Source: CAYVUB01 sp964454675 (GTDB taxonomy: Bacteria > Bacteroidota > Bacteroidia > Flavobacteriales > Flavobacteriaceae). Taken from it: 64,000 nt of DNA. The notes beneath the pieces were generated by a model that worked only from the letters and a program-made list of their open reading frames with translations, made no database searches and was not told where the DNA came from. The stretch is from NCBI GenBank assembly GCA_964454675.1, contig CAYVUB010000013.1:1-64000 (forward strand). Direction: 5' to 3'. Both the position numbers and the translations under genes were made by a program. Shown in pieces: positions 1-7,903 of the stretch. How positions within the stretch are numbered: the stretch's first letter is position 1; each line of letters begins with the position of its first letter.

Positions 1-81
1 TCGTTTTAAAATAATAAAAGGAAATATAGCCATTCCTGTATAACCTTTCGGAATCAAATATTTTGAAATTAAAATCACCAT
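1..81 (-). CDS. N-terminus of an uncharacterised conserved protein (partial)
   Basis: The start codon lies at 79-81 on the minus strand and the frame runs open for 27 codons to the window edge, beginning MVILISKYLIPKGYTG. This opening resembles a small Bacteroidota protein family whose members begin with an I-L-I-S-K-Y-L-x-P-K-G-Y motif and continue into a short metal-binding-like helix. The rest is outside the window, so no function is assigned. It is divergent from the DUF5522 gene, and both promoters must lie in the interval of less than 50 bp between the two start codons. Confidence 0.55.
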   Translation of the reverse strand, partial: MVILISKYLIPKGYTGMAIFPFIILKR

Positions 82-113
82 TTTTGTAGTTCGTAAGCAA
101 CCACAAATTAAGG

Positions 114-121
114 TATATTTG
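114..121 (+). promoter_or_regulatory. Bacteroidota -7 promoter element
   Basis: TATATTTG matches the Bacteroidota -7 consensus TAnnTTTG and ends only seven bases before the ATG of the DUF5522 gene at 129. The transcript would therefore have almost no 5' leader. A TTG occurs at 84-86 but is spaced more widely than usual, so the -33 element is uncertain. Confidence 0.45.
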
Positions 122-128
122 TATTCTG

Positions 129-293
129 ATGAAAAAAATTATCCCCATAGAAGAAGGCGATTATTACCTTACACCCGAAGGCTACCGCTGCTTTACCGAA
201 CAATACCACCTTAAACGGGGGTATTGCTGCCAGAGCGGCTGCCGCCACTGTCCTTACGGATTTGATAAAAAAACAGGAATCACCAAAAAGTAA
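129..293 (+). CDS. DUF5522 family mini-protein
   Basis: A 54-residue protein beginning MKKIIPIEEGDYYLTPEGYR. It carries the compact cysteine pattern of DUF5522 proteins: G-Y-C-C-x-S-G-C-x-x-C-P-Y-G. The four cysteines suggest a small metal- or iron-sulfur-binding knuckle, although the family has no established function. The ATG at 129 is the only plausible start and sits just after a -7-like promoter element. The stop at 291-293 is 42 bases before hutU, so the two may be cotranscribed. Confidence 0.8.
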   Translation: MKKIIPIEEGDYYLTPEGYRCFTEQYHLKRGYCCQSGCRHCPYGFDKKTGITKK

Positions 294-335
294 AAAGATA
301 TTAGTTAAATTTATTAACGCAATAAGAATTTCCAA

Positions 336-2321
336 ATGACTTTTAAAGAAGAAATATTACAAGGAATCCCCGATGTGTTACCACAGCTAAAACCATTCGA
401 CAATACCATCAACCACGCACCAAAAAGAAAAGCCATTCTTTCGCATGAAGAAAAAAAACTGGCACTGCGTAATGCCTTGCGGTATTTTGACAAAAAACAT
501 CATGCAGAATTAATTTCAGAATTCAAAGAAGAACTCGAAACTTACGGCAGGATTTATATGTACCGCCTGCGTCCTGATTACAGAATGTATGCACGTCCTA
601 TTCATGAATATCCCGGAAAAAGTGAACAGGCAAAAGCCATCATGCTCATGATTCAGAATAATCTCGACTATGCCGTGGCACAACATCCGCATGAATTGAT
701 AACCTACGGAGGTAACGGTGCTGTTTTTCAAAACTGGGCGCAATACCTGCTTACCATGCAATATCTGTCACAAATGACCGATGAGCAAACTCTGGTCATG
801 TACTCCGGACATCCTATGGGATTATTCCCTTCGCATAAAGAAGCACCTCGTGTGGTTGTTACCAACGGTATGATGATTCCCAACTATTCCAAACCCGACG
901 ACTGGGAAAAATTCAACGCACTTGGCGTTACACAATACGGGCAAATGACCGCCGGAAGCTATATGTACATTGGCCCTCAAGGTATCGTACACGGCACAAC
1001 CATCACGGTATTAAACGGTTTCAGAAAAATAAAAAAATCACCACAAGGACATTTGTTTGTAACCTCTGGCTTGGGTGGTATGAGCGGCGCACAGCCCAAA
1101 GCAGGAAACATTGCAGGCTGCATTACCGTTTGTGCCGAAGTAAATCCGAAAATCACCAGAATTCGTCACGAGCAAGGTTGGATTGATGAAGTCATAACCG
1201 ATGTAAACCAACTGGTAAACAGAGTAAAAACCGCCAGAGCCAATCAGGAAACCGTATCCATTGCCTATTTGGGCAATATCGTGGATGTTTGGGAAACTTT
1301 TGATAAAGAACATATTACAATCGATTTAGGAAGCGACCAAACCTCACTTCACAATCCGTGGGCTGGTGGTTACTATCCTGCAGGATTATCGTTTGAAGAT
1401 GCCAATATCATGATGGCAAACGAGCCGGAAGTATTCAAAACCAAAGTACAGGAATCCTTATGCCGTCACGCTGCCGCCATCAATAAACATACAGCAAAAG
1501 GCACATACTTTTTCGACTACGGAAATGCTTTTTTACTCGAAGCATCACGCGCCGGTGCCGATGTTATGGCAGATAATACTATCGATTTTAAATATCCGTC
1601 CTATGTGCAGGACATCATGGGCCCTATGTGTTTTGACTACGGATTTGGGCCGTTCCGTTGGGTATGTACCTCTGGAAAACCTGACGATTTACAAAAAACC
1701 GATACCATTGCCTGTGAGGTTTTGGAAGAAATGATGAAACATTCTCCGGATGAAATCAAGCAGCAAATGGCCGATAATATCCAATGGATTAAAGGCGCGC
1801 AACAAAACAAGCTCGTAGTAGGCTCACAAGCCAGAATCCTGTATGCCGATGCCGAAGGCCGTATGAAAATTGCCAAAGCCTTTAATGATGCTATTGCCAA
1901 AGGCAACATAGGATACGTTGTTTTAGGTCGTGACCATCATGATGTTTCCGGAACCGATTCGCCTTACAGAGAAACCAGTAATATTTATGACGGCTCACGA
2001 TTTACAGCAGATATGGCAATCCATAACGTGATTGGCGACAGTTTTCGTGGTGCAACATGGGTAAGCATCCACAACGGTGGTGGTGTAGGTTGGGGCGAGG
2101 TTATAAATGGCGGATTTGGTATGGTTCTTGATGGTACAGAAGATGCCGAAAGGCGCTTAAAATCAATGCTGTTCTGGGATGTCAACAATGGTATTTCCAG
2201 ACGTAGCTGGGCGCGAAACGAAGGTGCTGTTTTTGCCATAAAAAGAGCCATGGCTGTTGAACCCAATCTTAAAGTAACATTGCCAAACAGTGTAGATGAT
2301 GATTTACTAAACTCGTTATAA
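336..2321 (+). CDS. hutU: Urocanate hydratase
   Basis: Urocanate hydratase (urocanase) converts urocanate to imidazolonepropionate in histidine degradation, using tightly bound NAD+. The 661-residue product matches the family along its length, with hallmark stretches such as YGGNGAVFQNWAQY (about residue 124), TSGLGGMSGAQPKA (about 243) and YGFGPFRWVCTSGKP in the C-terminal half. It is longer than the roughly 555-residue proteobacterial enzymes, as is usual for the Bacteroidota form. No other hut genes are visible here. It is followed after 22 bases by a DUF4136 lipoprotein and may share its transcript and terminator. Confidence 0.95.
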   Translation: MTFKEEILQGIPDVLPQLKPFDNTINHAPKRKAILSHEEKKLALRNALRYFDKKHHAELISEFKEELETYGRIYMYRLRPDYRMYARPIHEYPGKSEQAKAIMLMIQNNLDYAVAQHPHELITYGGNGAVFQNWAQYLLTMQYLSQMTDEQTLVMYSGHPMGLFPSHKEAPRVVVTNGMMIPNYSKPDDWEKFNALGVTQYGQMTAGSYMYIGPQGIVHGTTITVLNGFRKIKKSPQGHLFVTSGLGGMSGAQPKAGNIAGCITVCAEVNPKITRIRHEQGWIDEVITDVNQLVNRVKTARANQETVSIAYLGNIVDVWETFDKEHITIDLGSDQTSLHNPWAGGYYPAGLSFEDANIMMANEPEVFKTKVQESLCRHAAAINKHTAKGTYFFDYGNAFLLEASRAGADVMADNTIDFKYPSYVQDIMGPMCFDYGFGPFRWVCTSGKPDDLQKTDTIACEVLEEMMKHSPDEIKQQMADNIQWIKGAQQNKLVVGSQARILYADAEGRMKIAKAFNDAIAKGNIGYVVLGRDHHDVSGTDSPYRETSNIYDGSRFTADMAIHNVIGDSFRGATWVSIHNGGGVGWGEVINGGFGMVLDGTEDAERRLKSMLFWDVNNGISRRSWARNEGAVFAIKRAMAVEPNLKVTLPNSVDDDLLNSL

Positions 2322-2343
2322 CTCAAAAATGAAAATTGCAACA

Positions 2344-2916
2344 ATGAAAAATGTATTAAAACTAATCCCGATGCTACTGCTCATTGTAGTGGCAACATCA
2401 TGCAGTTCCATAAGAACCGCTGCTGATTATGACAAGAATGCCAATTTTAGTAATCTGAAAACATTTGCATTCTATAAACCCGGTATAGACAAAGCCGAAA
2501 TAAGCGATTTGGACAAACGCCGGATTTTGCGTGCCATTGAAAGTGAACTATTGGCAAAAGGCTATACCAAATCGGAAAATCCCGATATACTTGTAAGTAT
2601 TTTTACCAAATCGCAACAACGTGTTGACGTTTACAACAACGCCTGGGGTTGGGGCGGCTGGGGTTGGGGCGGCTGGGGCGCATGGGGTGCCGGCTTTGGT
2701 CCCGGTTGGGGCTGGGGTTGGAACCAACCGTCAGTTTCTACAAGAACCGAGGGTACACTCTACATTGATTTTATCGATGCCAATAAAAAAGAATTAATCT
2801 GGCAAGGCATGGGAACAGGTTATTTAATAACACGTGATATGGATAAAAAAGAAGCCCGAATTAAAGAATTTGTTGCCAAAGTGATAGAAAAATATCCTCC
2901 GGGAATACAACAATAA
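2344..2916 (+). CDS. DUF4136 domain lipoprotein
   Basis: A predicted lipoprotein of 190 residues. From the ATG at 2344 it starts MKNVLKLIPMLLLIVVATSCSS, a good signal peptide with lipobox ATSC; an upstream in-frame ATG at 2329 only adds five residues. The mature part begins as DUF4136 proteins do (DYDKNANFSNLKTFAFYKPG) and ends with the family pattern of a helix and K-Y-P-P. A low-complexity Gly/Trp-rich loop (alternating GWGW and GGWG, about residues 102-130) interrupts the domain. Such loops occur in DUF4136 members of Bacteroidota. Function is unknown; it is probably anchored in the periplasm or outer membrane. Confidence 0.85.
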   Translation: MKNVLKLIPMLLLIVVATSCSSIRTAADYDKNANFSNLKTFAFYKPGIDKAEISDLDKRRILRAIESELLAKGYTKSENPDILVSIFTKSQQRVDVYNNAWGWGGWGWGGWGAWGAGFGPGWGWGWNQPSVSTRTEGTLYIDFIDANKKELIWQGMGTGYLITRDMDKKEARIKEFVAKVIEKYPPGIQQ

Positions 2917-2926
2917 TAAAAGCATT

Positions 2927-2955
2927 AAAGCGATTCAACAGAGTCGCTTTTTTTA
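2927..2955. terminator. Bidirectional intrinsic terminator
   Basis: Arms AAAGCGATTC and GAGTCGCTTT form a 10-bp stem (one G-U pair) around the loop AACA, followed by a T run on the plus strand and preceded by A-rich sequence that gives a T run on the minus strand. It sits between the convergent DUF4136 gene and the DMT gene and can serve both. Confidence 0.85.
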
Positions 2956-3321
2956 TTTTCTGAAAATAAAATACACAGCTAATACCAAAAACAGAAAGCC
3001 CAAAGCGTGATTCCATTTAAAGGTTTCACTTTTAAAAGCAATCATTGAAAACCCTACAAACACCACAAGTGTAATCACCTCTTGAATCACTTTAAGCTGT
3101 AATAATGTAAACGGACCACCATTACCTTTAAATCCTATTTTATTGGCCGGCACCTGAAAAAAATACTCAAACAAAGCAATACCCCAACTTATTAAAATAA
3201 TGGCAATAAGTCCAAGTTTGTTGAACCATTTCCATTCGGCAAATTTTAAATGCCCATACCATGCCAAGGTCATAAATACATTAGACAGAATAAGCAAAAC
3301 AATCGTATAAAATGCTTTCAT
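2953..3321 (-). CDS. DMT family (DUF486) membrane protein
   Basis: A 122-residue integral membrane protein with four predicted hydrophobic helices: about residues 3-22, 36-54, 78-98 and 103-120. The order and motifs (LSNVFMTLAWYGHLK near the start, W-G-I-A-x-F-E-Y-x-x-Q-V-P-A-N in the middle) match the DUF486 branch of the drug/metabolite transporter superfamily. The substrate is unknown. It lies downstream of the 2-oxoacid dehydrogenase genes on the same strand, 29 bases after the E1 stop codon, but no functional link is evident. Confidence 0.85.
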   Translation of the reverse strand: MKAFYTIVLLILSNVFMTLAWYGHLKFAEWKWFNKLGLIAIILISWGIALFEYFFQVPANKIGFKGNGGPFTLLQLKVIQEVITLVVFVGFSMIAFKSETFKWNHALGFLFLVLAVYFIFRK

Positions 3322-3350
3322 AAACAGCTTTTATTTAATTATTTTCTCAA

Positions 3351-5462
3351 TTAATAATCCAACAACTCCTCCAGCTTAGCTCTTACTTTTTCCGTACTCG
3401 GAATCATTGTCTGCTCCAAAGTAGAGTTTAAAGGAATAGCAGGCATATTTTCACTACCAATGGTCATTACCGGTGCATCGAGATATTGAAAACACTTTTC
3501 CTGTATCAATCCGGCTAAGGCTCTGGCAAAACTGTTATTGACGGGTTCTTCAGTTATTACCAGACATTTGCCTGTTTTTTTAACCGATTTCATAATAGTT
3601 TCTTCATCCAGAGGAAAAAGTGTACGTAAATCAATTATTTCTACTTTATCTCTTAGTCCTTGTGTGGCGTTCATCGCCCAATGTACACCCATTCCGTAGC
3701 TTACGATGGTTGCGGTTTCCACATCTTCCTGCTTCCAGATTTCCTGCAATACCCACGCTTTTCCGAACGGCAAAATATAATCTTCCGCAGGTTCTACTGA
3801 GGTTGCTCCTTTCGTTCCGGGAACTTTGCTCCAGTACAAGCCTTTATGTTCAAAAATAACCACAGGATTTGGGTCGTAATACGCGGCTTTCAGCAAGCCT
3901 TTTAAATCGGCTCCGTTACTGGGATACGCTATTTTGATTCCGCGAATGTTGGTTACCACACTTTCCACCGAAGAGGAATGATAAGGACCACCGCTGCCAT
4001 ACGCCCCAATCGGAACGCGTAAAATCATACTTACCGGCCATTTTCCGTTAGACAGATAGCAGCTTCGGCTCACTTCGGTAAACAATTGGTTTAAACCGGG
4101 CCAGATGTAATCGGCAAATTGCACCTCAACAATCGGCTTTAATCCCACGGCACTCATTCCCACCGTAGAACCAACGATAAACGCTTCCTGAATGGGTGTG
4201 TTAAACACCCGGTTATCACCAAATTTTTGTGCCAATGTCGCCGCTTCACGGAATACGCCTCCAAGCCTTCCGCCCACATCCTGGCCGTACAACAGGCATT
4301 CCTTGTGCCTGTGCATCAATTCTTCAATGGCGTGCAAAGCACAATCGACCATCACTACTTTATCATTTCCGGCAGGCGAACAGTCGCCAACTTCTTCTGT
4401 AATGGATGTCGGTGCAAAATCGTGGGTAAATAAATCTTCAGGTTTTGGGTCTTCGGCTTTCAGGGCTTCTTCATAATGTTCTTTCACTTCCGCTTTCGCG
4501 GAAGTCTCAATCTCGTTTAATTCTTTTTCCGTAAAACTATTCTCCAGCAACAATTTCCGCATTTTCGGATAGGGGTCTTGTGAGCGTGCTTCGTCCAGGT
4601 CGTCACGGTACCACTCCATCCGAACTCCCGATGTGTGGTGATTCAGCAGCGGTACTTTGGCGTGCACCAAAAACGGACGGCGTTCCTTACGGATAATTTC
4701 TATAATGTTTTTTACTGTGGTATAACATTCTTCAAAGTCCGTTCCGTCGATGGAAACAGCTTCCAATCCGTGAAAACCTTTGGCATATTCAAAAGCGTTT
4801 TGTGCCCGGGTTTCTTCGGCATTTGCCGAAATATCCCAACCGTTATCCTGAACCAGATACAAAATAGGCAATTGCTTTAAAGCTGCCATTTGAAAGGCTT
4901 CGGCAATCTCTCCTTCGGTAACGGAAGCATCGCCTAACGAACAAACGACTATCGGATTCCCGCGAAAGCGGGAATCTTGTGAATCAGAAGTCAAATCGTC
5001 ATTTTTATTGACGGAATTACCGCTCCTGTCTGCCGACAGGCAAGATTCGCGGTAATGGAATCCCATCGCAGCACCCGTAGCCGGAATGGCCTGCATCCCC
5101 GTTGCGGAACTTTGATGAGGAACTTTCGGCTTGTCATCGTCACGCAGGCTGGGATGGCAATAATAGGTCCGTCCGCCGGAAAAGGGGTCATCTCTTTTTG
5201 CCATCAGTTGCAGCATCAAATCTTTGGGTGTACAACCAAAACTGAGCAGCATGGCATCATCCCGGTAATACGGATAGGCATAATCCTGCGGCAATAACTG
5301 CATCCCGACGGCGGTTTGTATCACTTCGTGCCCGCGGGAAGTGGCGTGAACGTATTTAGACACCACACTAAAATTTTCTTCGTATAGTTCTGCCATTGCT
5401 TTGGCGGTACAAAGGTTTTTGAATGCTTTTTGATATGTTTCTTTATTTATCTTGTGACTCAT
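3351..5462 (-). CDS. 2-oxoacid dehydrogenase E1, fused alpha and beta subunits
   Basis: Thiamine-diphosphate-dependent E1 that decarboxylates 2-oxoacids and acylates the lipoyl group of E2, probably of the branched-chain 2-oxoacid dehydrogenase complex. From the preferred start at 5460-5462 (MSHKINKETYQ) the protein has 703 residues. The first half is E1-alpha, with the cofactor motif GDASVTEGE and Q-D-N-G-W. The second half is E1-beta, with LLYGQDVGG and VQFADYIWPGLNQ. This fusion is common in Bacteroidota. An insertion of about 28 residues rich in Ser/Asp/Arg, immediately before the GDAS motif, is encoded by palindromic repeats at 4955-5042. Its E2 partner lies 81 bases upstream; E3 is not in the window. 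Confidence 0.92.
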   Translation of the reverse strand: MSHKINKETYQKAFKNLCTAKAMAELYEENFSVVSKYVHATSRGHEVIQTAVGMQLLPQDYAYPYYRDDAMLLSFGCTPKDLMLQLMAKRDDPFSGGRTYYCHPSLRDDDKPKVPHQSSATGMQAIPATGAAMGFHYRESCLSADRSGNSVNKNDDLTSDSQDSRFRGNPIVVCSLGDASVTEGEIAEAFQMAALKQLPILYLVQDNGWDISANAEETRAQNAFEYAKGFHGLEAVSIDGTDFEECYTTVKNIIEIIRKERRPFLVHAKVPLLNHHTSGVRMEWYRDDLDEARSQDPYPKMRKLLLENSFTEKELNEIETSAKAEVKEHYEEALKAEDPKPEDLFTHDFAPTSITEEVGDCSPAGNDKVVMVDCALHAIEELMHRHKECLLYGQDVGGRLGGVFREAATLAQKFGDNRVFNTPIQEAFIVGSTVGMSAVGLKPIVEVQFADYIWPGLNQLFTEVSRSCYLSNGKWPVSMILRVPIGAYGSGGPYHSSSVESVVTNIRGIKIAYPSNGADLKGLLKAAYYDPNPVVIFEHKGLYWSKVPGTKGATSVEPAEDYILPFGKAWVLQEIWKQEDVETATIVSYGMGVHWAMNATQGLRDKVEIIDLRTLFPLDEETIMKSVKKTGKCLVITEEPVNNSFARALAGLIQEKCFQYLDAPVMTIGSENMPAIPLNSTLEQTMIPSTEKVRAKLEELLDY
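4955..5042. repeat. Palindromic repeats inserted in-frame in the E1 gene
   Basis: Two small palindromes lie inside the E1 coding sequence. GATTCCCGC-GAAA-GCGGGAATC at 4955-4976 has 9-bp arms and a GAAA loop. CCTGTC-TGCC-GACAGG at 5025-5040 belongs to the CTGCC/GGCAG group. Together with the spacer they encode an extra hydrophilic loop ahead of the thiamine-binding motif while keeping the frame. Close relatives of both occur elsewhere in this window. Confidence 0.75.
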
Positions 5463-5479
5463 TTTAATCTGAATTTTAT

Positions 5480-5541
5480 TTCTCGCAGAGTAGCAGAGAC
5501 GCAAAGATTTTTCTCTGCGACTCAGCGACTTTGCGTGAAAC
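5480..5541. repeat. CGCAAAG/CGCAGAG-type repeat between E1 and E2
   Basis: The 81-bp gap between the E2 stop and E1 start is filled by an imperfect inverted repeat. Its two arms, around 5481-5505 and 5513-5536, contain variants of CTCGCAGAG, GACGCAAAG and CTTTGCG. Sequences of this kind are familiar as dispersed intergenic repeats in flavobacterial genomes. It may form a hairpin in the E2-E1 transcript. Confidence 0.6.
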
Positions 5542-5543
5542 CT

Positions 5544-6851
5544 TTATATCTTTCCATTATTATCAAATCCCTCAAAATAATCGGCAATCCTCTTTAAAAA
5601 ACTGCCGCCGAGATAGCCATCCACTACACGGTGGTCAAAGGACAATGACAAATACATCATCGGACGGATTTCGATGGTATCACCTTCGGGTTTTTCGATG
5701 ACCTCAGCACGCTTTTTGATAATTCCGGTGGCTAAAATCGCTACTTCCGGCTGGTTGATAATGGGTGTTCCCATCAGGCTGCCAAATGTCCCCACATTGC
5801 TGATGGTAAATGTGCTTCCTTTGGTATCATCGGCTTTTAGCTTGTTATTTCGGGCTTTGTCAACCATTTCGTTGACCTCCTTTGCCAATTGGGGTAAATC
5901 CTTTTGGTCTGCATTTTTTATTACCGGAACAATCAGGTTACCGCTCGGTAATGCTGCTGCCATCCCGATATTAATGTTTTCTTTTACGATTATATTTGTT
6001 CCATCTACCGAAACATTGATCATCGGAAAATCTTTTACTGCTTTGGCTACTGCTTCTACAAAAAGCGGTGTAAAAGTCAATTTCTCACCGTATTTTTCTT
6101 GGAATGCGTCTTTGTTGGCATTCCGCCAGTTGACCATATTGGTCATATCGGCTTCCACATAAGAAGTAACGTGTGGCGAGGTGTGCTTGCTATACACCAT
6201 ACGGTCGGCAATCATCTGCCGCATTCTGTCCATTTCGATGATTTTTCCGGTACCTTTATCCAAATCCAACTGTGGAATACGGTATGCGGTCGGGTCTTGA
6301 ACAACGGTCTGAGCAAATTGAAAAGGCCTGCTGTCTTCGATATAATTAAACACATCGCTTTTTCGTAATCTGCCGTCTTTTCCTGTTGCGGGAATACGTG
6401 CCAGTTCTTCGTAGCTGATATGGTGCTCTATTGCTATTTTTTTAACTAACGGCGAAATAAAAATATCCTGATTCACTAATGAGGTGGTAGGTGGTAGGTG
6501 GTGGGTGGTAGGCTTTTTAGCCTCTTGCTTCTCTATTCTTGCTTCTTTGTTCTCTGTTCTTTGTTCTTGCTTCCCAACCTGTCCTTCGACTGCTTCAAGT
6601 ATTGCGATCACCTCCCCTATTTTGACTACGTCTTTGGGTTTGTACTTTATTTCTAAAACTTTCCCGGAAAACGGTGCCGGTACTTCATTATCCACTTTGT
6701 CCGTACCAACTTCCAGCAGGATGTCGCCTTCTTCAAACGACTCGCCTTCCTGAACAAGCCAGTTGATGATGGTACCTTCGGTAATGCTTTCACCCATTTT
6801 GGGGAGGACAAATTCCTGCGTATGCGGGAATCCCGTCTTTTTTTTATCCAT
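5544..6851 (-). CDS. 2-oxoacid dehydrogenase E2 (dihydrolipoyl acyltransferase)
   Basis: The 435-residue core enzyme that transfers acyl groups from lipoate to CoA. Order of parts: a lipoyl domain (about 12-90, lipoylated lysine 52 in GTDKVDNE); a charged, then proline/histidine-rich linker (about 91-130); a peripheral subunit-binding domain (about 131-172, ISPLVKKIA and G-K-D-G-R-L-R-K-S-D-V); and the catalytic domain ending with the active-site motif SFDHRVVDG. The first dozen residues are encoded by a palindromic repeat at 6812-6831. The linker is encoded by low-complexity GGTGGTAGGTG and TTCTTGCTTCT tracts at about 6480-6580. It precedes E1 on the same strand and probably forms its complex. 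Confidence 0.93.
   Translation of the reverse strand: MDKKKTGFPHTQEFVLPKMGESITEGTIINWLVQEGESFEEGDILLEVGTDKVDNEVPAPFSGKVLEIKYKPKDVVKIGEVIAILEAVEGQVGKQEQRTENKEARIEKQEAKKPTTHHLPPTTSLVNQDIFISPLVKKIAIEHHISYEELARIPATGKDGRLRKSDVFNYIEDSRPFQFAQTVVQDPTAYRIPQLDLDKGTGKIIEMDRMRQMIADRMVYSKHTSPHVTSYVEADMTNMVNWRNANKDAFQEKYGEKLTFTPLFVEAVAKAVKDFPMINVSVDGTNIIVKENINIGMAAALPSGNLIVPVIKNADQKDLPQLAKEVNEMVDKARNNKLKADDTKGSTFTISNVGTFGSLMGTPIINQPEVAILATGIIKKRAEVIEKPEGDTIEIRPMMYLSLSFDHRVVDGYLGGSFLKRIADYFEGFDNNGKI
6812..6831. repeat. Palindromic repeat supplying the E2 N-terminus
   Basis: ATTCCTGC-GTAT-GCGGGAAT, the same family as the repeats at 4955, 7829, 7915 and 8669. Here it encodes residues just after the E2 start codon (TGFPHTQEF) before the lipoyl domain begins, so the protein's N-terminal extension comes from the repeat. 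Confidence 0.7.
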
Positions 6852-7161
6852 TTCTTAATTTGTTAAAGTTTAGGTTCCAATTTGTACTTAAATCAAACCA
6901 ACCTTCATTCATTTCATTGATAAGTTTAATTTTCCAATCTCGCTTCCACTTTTTAAATTGCATTTCTCTTTTAGACGCTTCATTGACTTCCGTAAACTCT
7001 TCAAAATATACCAACTTATCGCAGTTATATTTTGCAGTAAAACTTTTTCGATAGACTTTTAATTTGTGTTCTTTTACCCTTTCTTCCAAATTGTCAGTCA
7101 CACCAATATATAGAACTCCGTCCTTTTTATTGGTCATTATATAAACATACCACAGACTCAT
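6844..7161 (-). CDS. GIY-YIG nuclease family small protein
   Basis: A 105-residue stand-alone GIY-YIG domain protein. Visible motifs are WYVYIMTN near the start (the GIY position), VLYIGVTDNLEERVKEHK (the YIG position followed by the conserved Arg and His) and LVYFEEF followed by a basic helix with KREMQFKKWKRDWK. Family members of this size resemble UvrC-type endonuclease domains, and their cellular role is unsettled. The stop overlaps the E2 start by eight bases. It is a paralogue of the protein at 8733-9026, and both sit between catabolic genes next to palindromic repeats. Confidence 0.85.
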   Translation of the reverse strand: MSLWYVYIMTNKKDGVLYIGVTDNLEERVKEHKLKVYRKSFTAKYNCDKLVYFEEFTEVNEASKREMQFKKWKRDWKIKLINEMNEGWFDLSTNWNLNFNKLRNG

Positions 7162-7198
7162 CTTAGACGCATTTAAATTTCGTCTTTTGAATCACGAG

Positions 7199-7241
7199 AT
7201 TCCTGCTTTCATTTCGACAGGCTCAATAACCACGCAGGAAT
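7199..7241. repeat. Nested palindromic repeat at the paaY 3' end
   Basis: Outer arms ATTCCTGC (7199-7206) and GCAGGAAT (7234-7241) belong to the same repeat family as at 7829 and 7915. Instead of a four-base loop they enclose another common flavobacterial repeat, TTTCGACAGGCTCAAT. One dispersed repeat therefore appears to have entered the loop of another. The stop codon of paaY (7223-7225) and its last residues FLRGY come from this composite. Confidence 0.65.
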
Positions 7242-7822
7242 TGGTTCAATGTCTTATAAAAATCCTCCTGCTCCGGTCTGTTTTCGGGAATTTCCCGTAA
7301 GGGCTCTACTTCCCGTAAGCTCTCGTGGCAGTCTTTAGGTAACTGTTGATACAGTTTTGTTCCGGCTGTTTTCCATTGTAGCATTTCGTCATTAACCTCT
7401 TTGATAATTTTTGCAGGATTGCCCACAACCAAACTACGCTTTGGAATAATGGTTTCCGCTTTGACAAACGCCATAGCTCCAATAATGCTTTCATCGCCAA
7501 TTTCGGCATCGTCCATAATCACCGTGTTCATTCCCACCAGCACATTTCTGCCGATATTTGCACCGTGAATAATCGCTCCGTGACCAATGTGAGCACTTTC
7601 GCGAAGTACAATTGATTTTCCGGGAAACATATGTACTGTGCAATTTTCCTGTACGTTTACACCATCTTCCAAAATAATTTCGCCCCAATCGCCTCGTATC
7701 GCCGCTCCCGGACCAATATAGCAATTCTTTCCTATAATCACATTACCGGTTACCGCCGCTAACGGGTGGACGAAGCTGGATTCGTGGATGACGGGAATAT
7801 GTCCTTTGAATGAATATATCAT
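7223..7822 (-). CDS. paaY: PaaY-like hexapeptide-repeat protein (gamma-carbonic anhydrase fold)
   Basis: A 199-residue left-handed beta-helix protein of the gamma-carbonic anhydrase/PaaY group. Successive hexapeptide turns (VTGNVIIGKNCYIGPGAAIRGD, VNVQENCTVHMFPG, HIGHGAIIHGANIGRNVLVGM) carry the metal-site histidines, and an alpha-helical tail follows. PaaY is a thioesterase or metabolite-repair enzyme of the aerobic phenylacetyl-CoA pathway. The assignment rests on length, on the C-terminal region (QWKTAGTKLYQQLPKDC) and on the neighbouring hydratase, paaZ and paaJ. The C-terminus FLRGY and the stop codon are encoded by a palindromic repeat, so the tail probably differs from that of relatives. 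Confidence 0.85.
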   Translation of the reverse strand: MIYSFKGHIPVIHESSFVHPLAAVTGNVIIGKNCYIGPGAAIRGDWGEIILEDGVNVQENCTVHMFPGKSIVLRESAHIGHGAIIHGANIGRNVLVGMNTVIMDDAEIGDESIIGAMAFVKAETIIPKRSLVVGNPAKIIKEVNDEMLQWKTAGTKLYQQLPKDCHESLREVEPLREIPENRPEQEDFYKTLNQFLRGY

Positions 7823-7828
7823 ATCCTT

Positions 7829-7848
7829 ATTCCCGCGAATGCGGGAAT
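7829..7848. repeat. Palindromic repeat upstream of paaY
   Basis: ATTCCCGC-GAAT-GCGGGAAT, 8-bp arms with a 4-base loop, directly upstream of the paaY start codon (7820-7822) where the ribosome-binding region would be. As RNA it would form a hairpin close to the start codon. Confidence 0.7.
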
Positions 7849-7903
7849 CTCGTTTTGTTTAATAAATAATGTTCTCAAAAACAGACTCTTTTAGCTTCTA
7901 CTT

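Noticed and set aside
1985..2344. 119-residue minus-strand frame opposite the hutU 3' end
   Set aside because: It is fully antisense to a well-conserved enzyme and has no recognisable features. The same applies to the other long antisense frames over metH, E1, paaZ and hppA.
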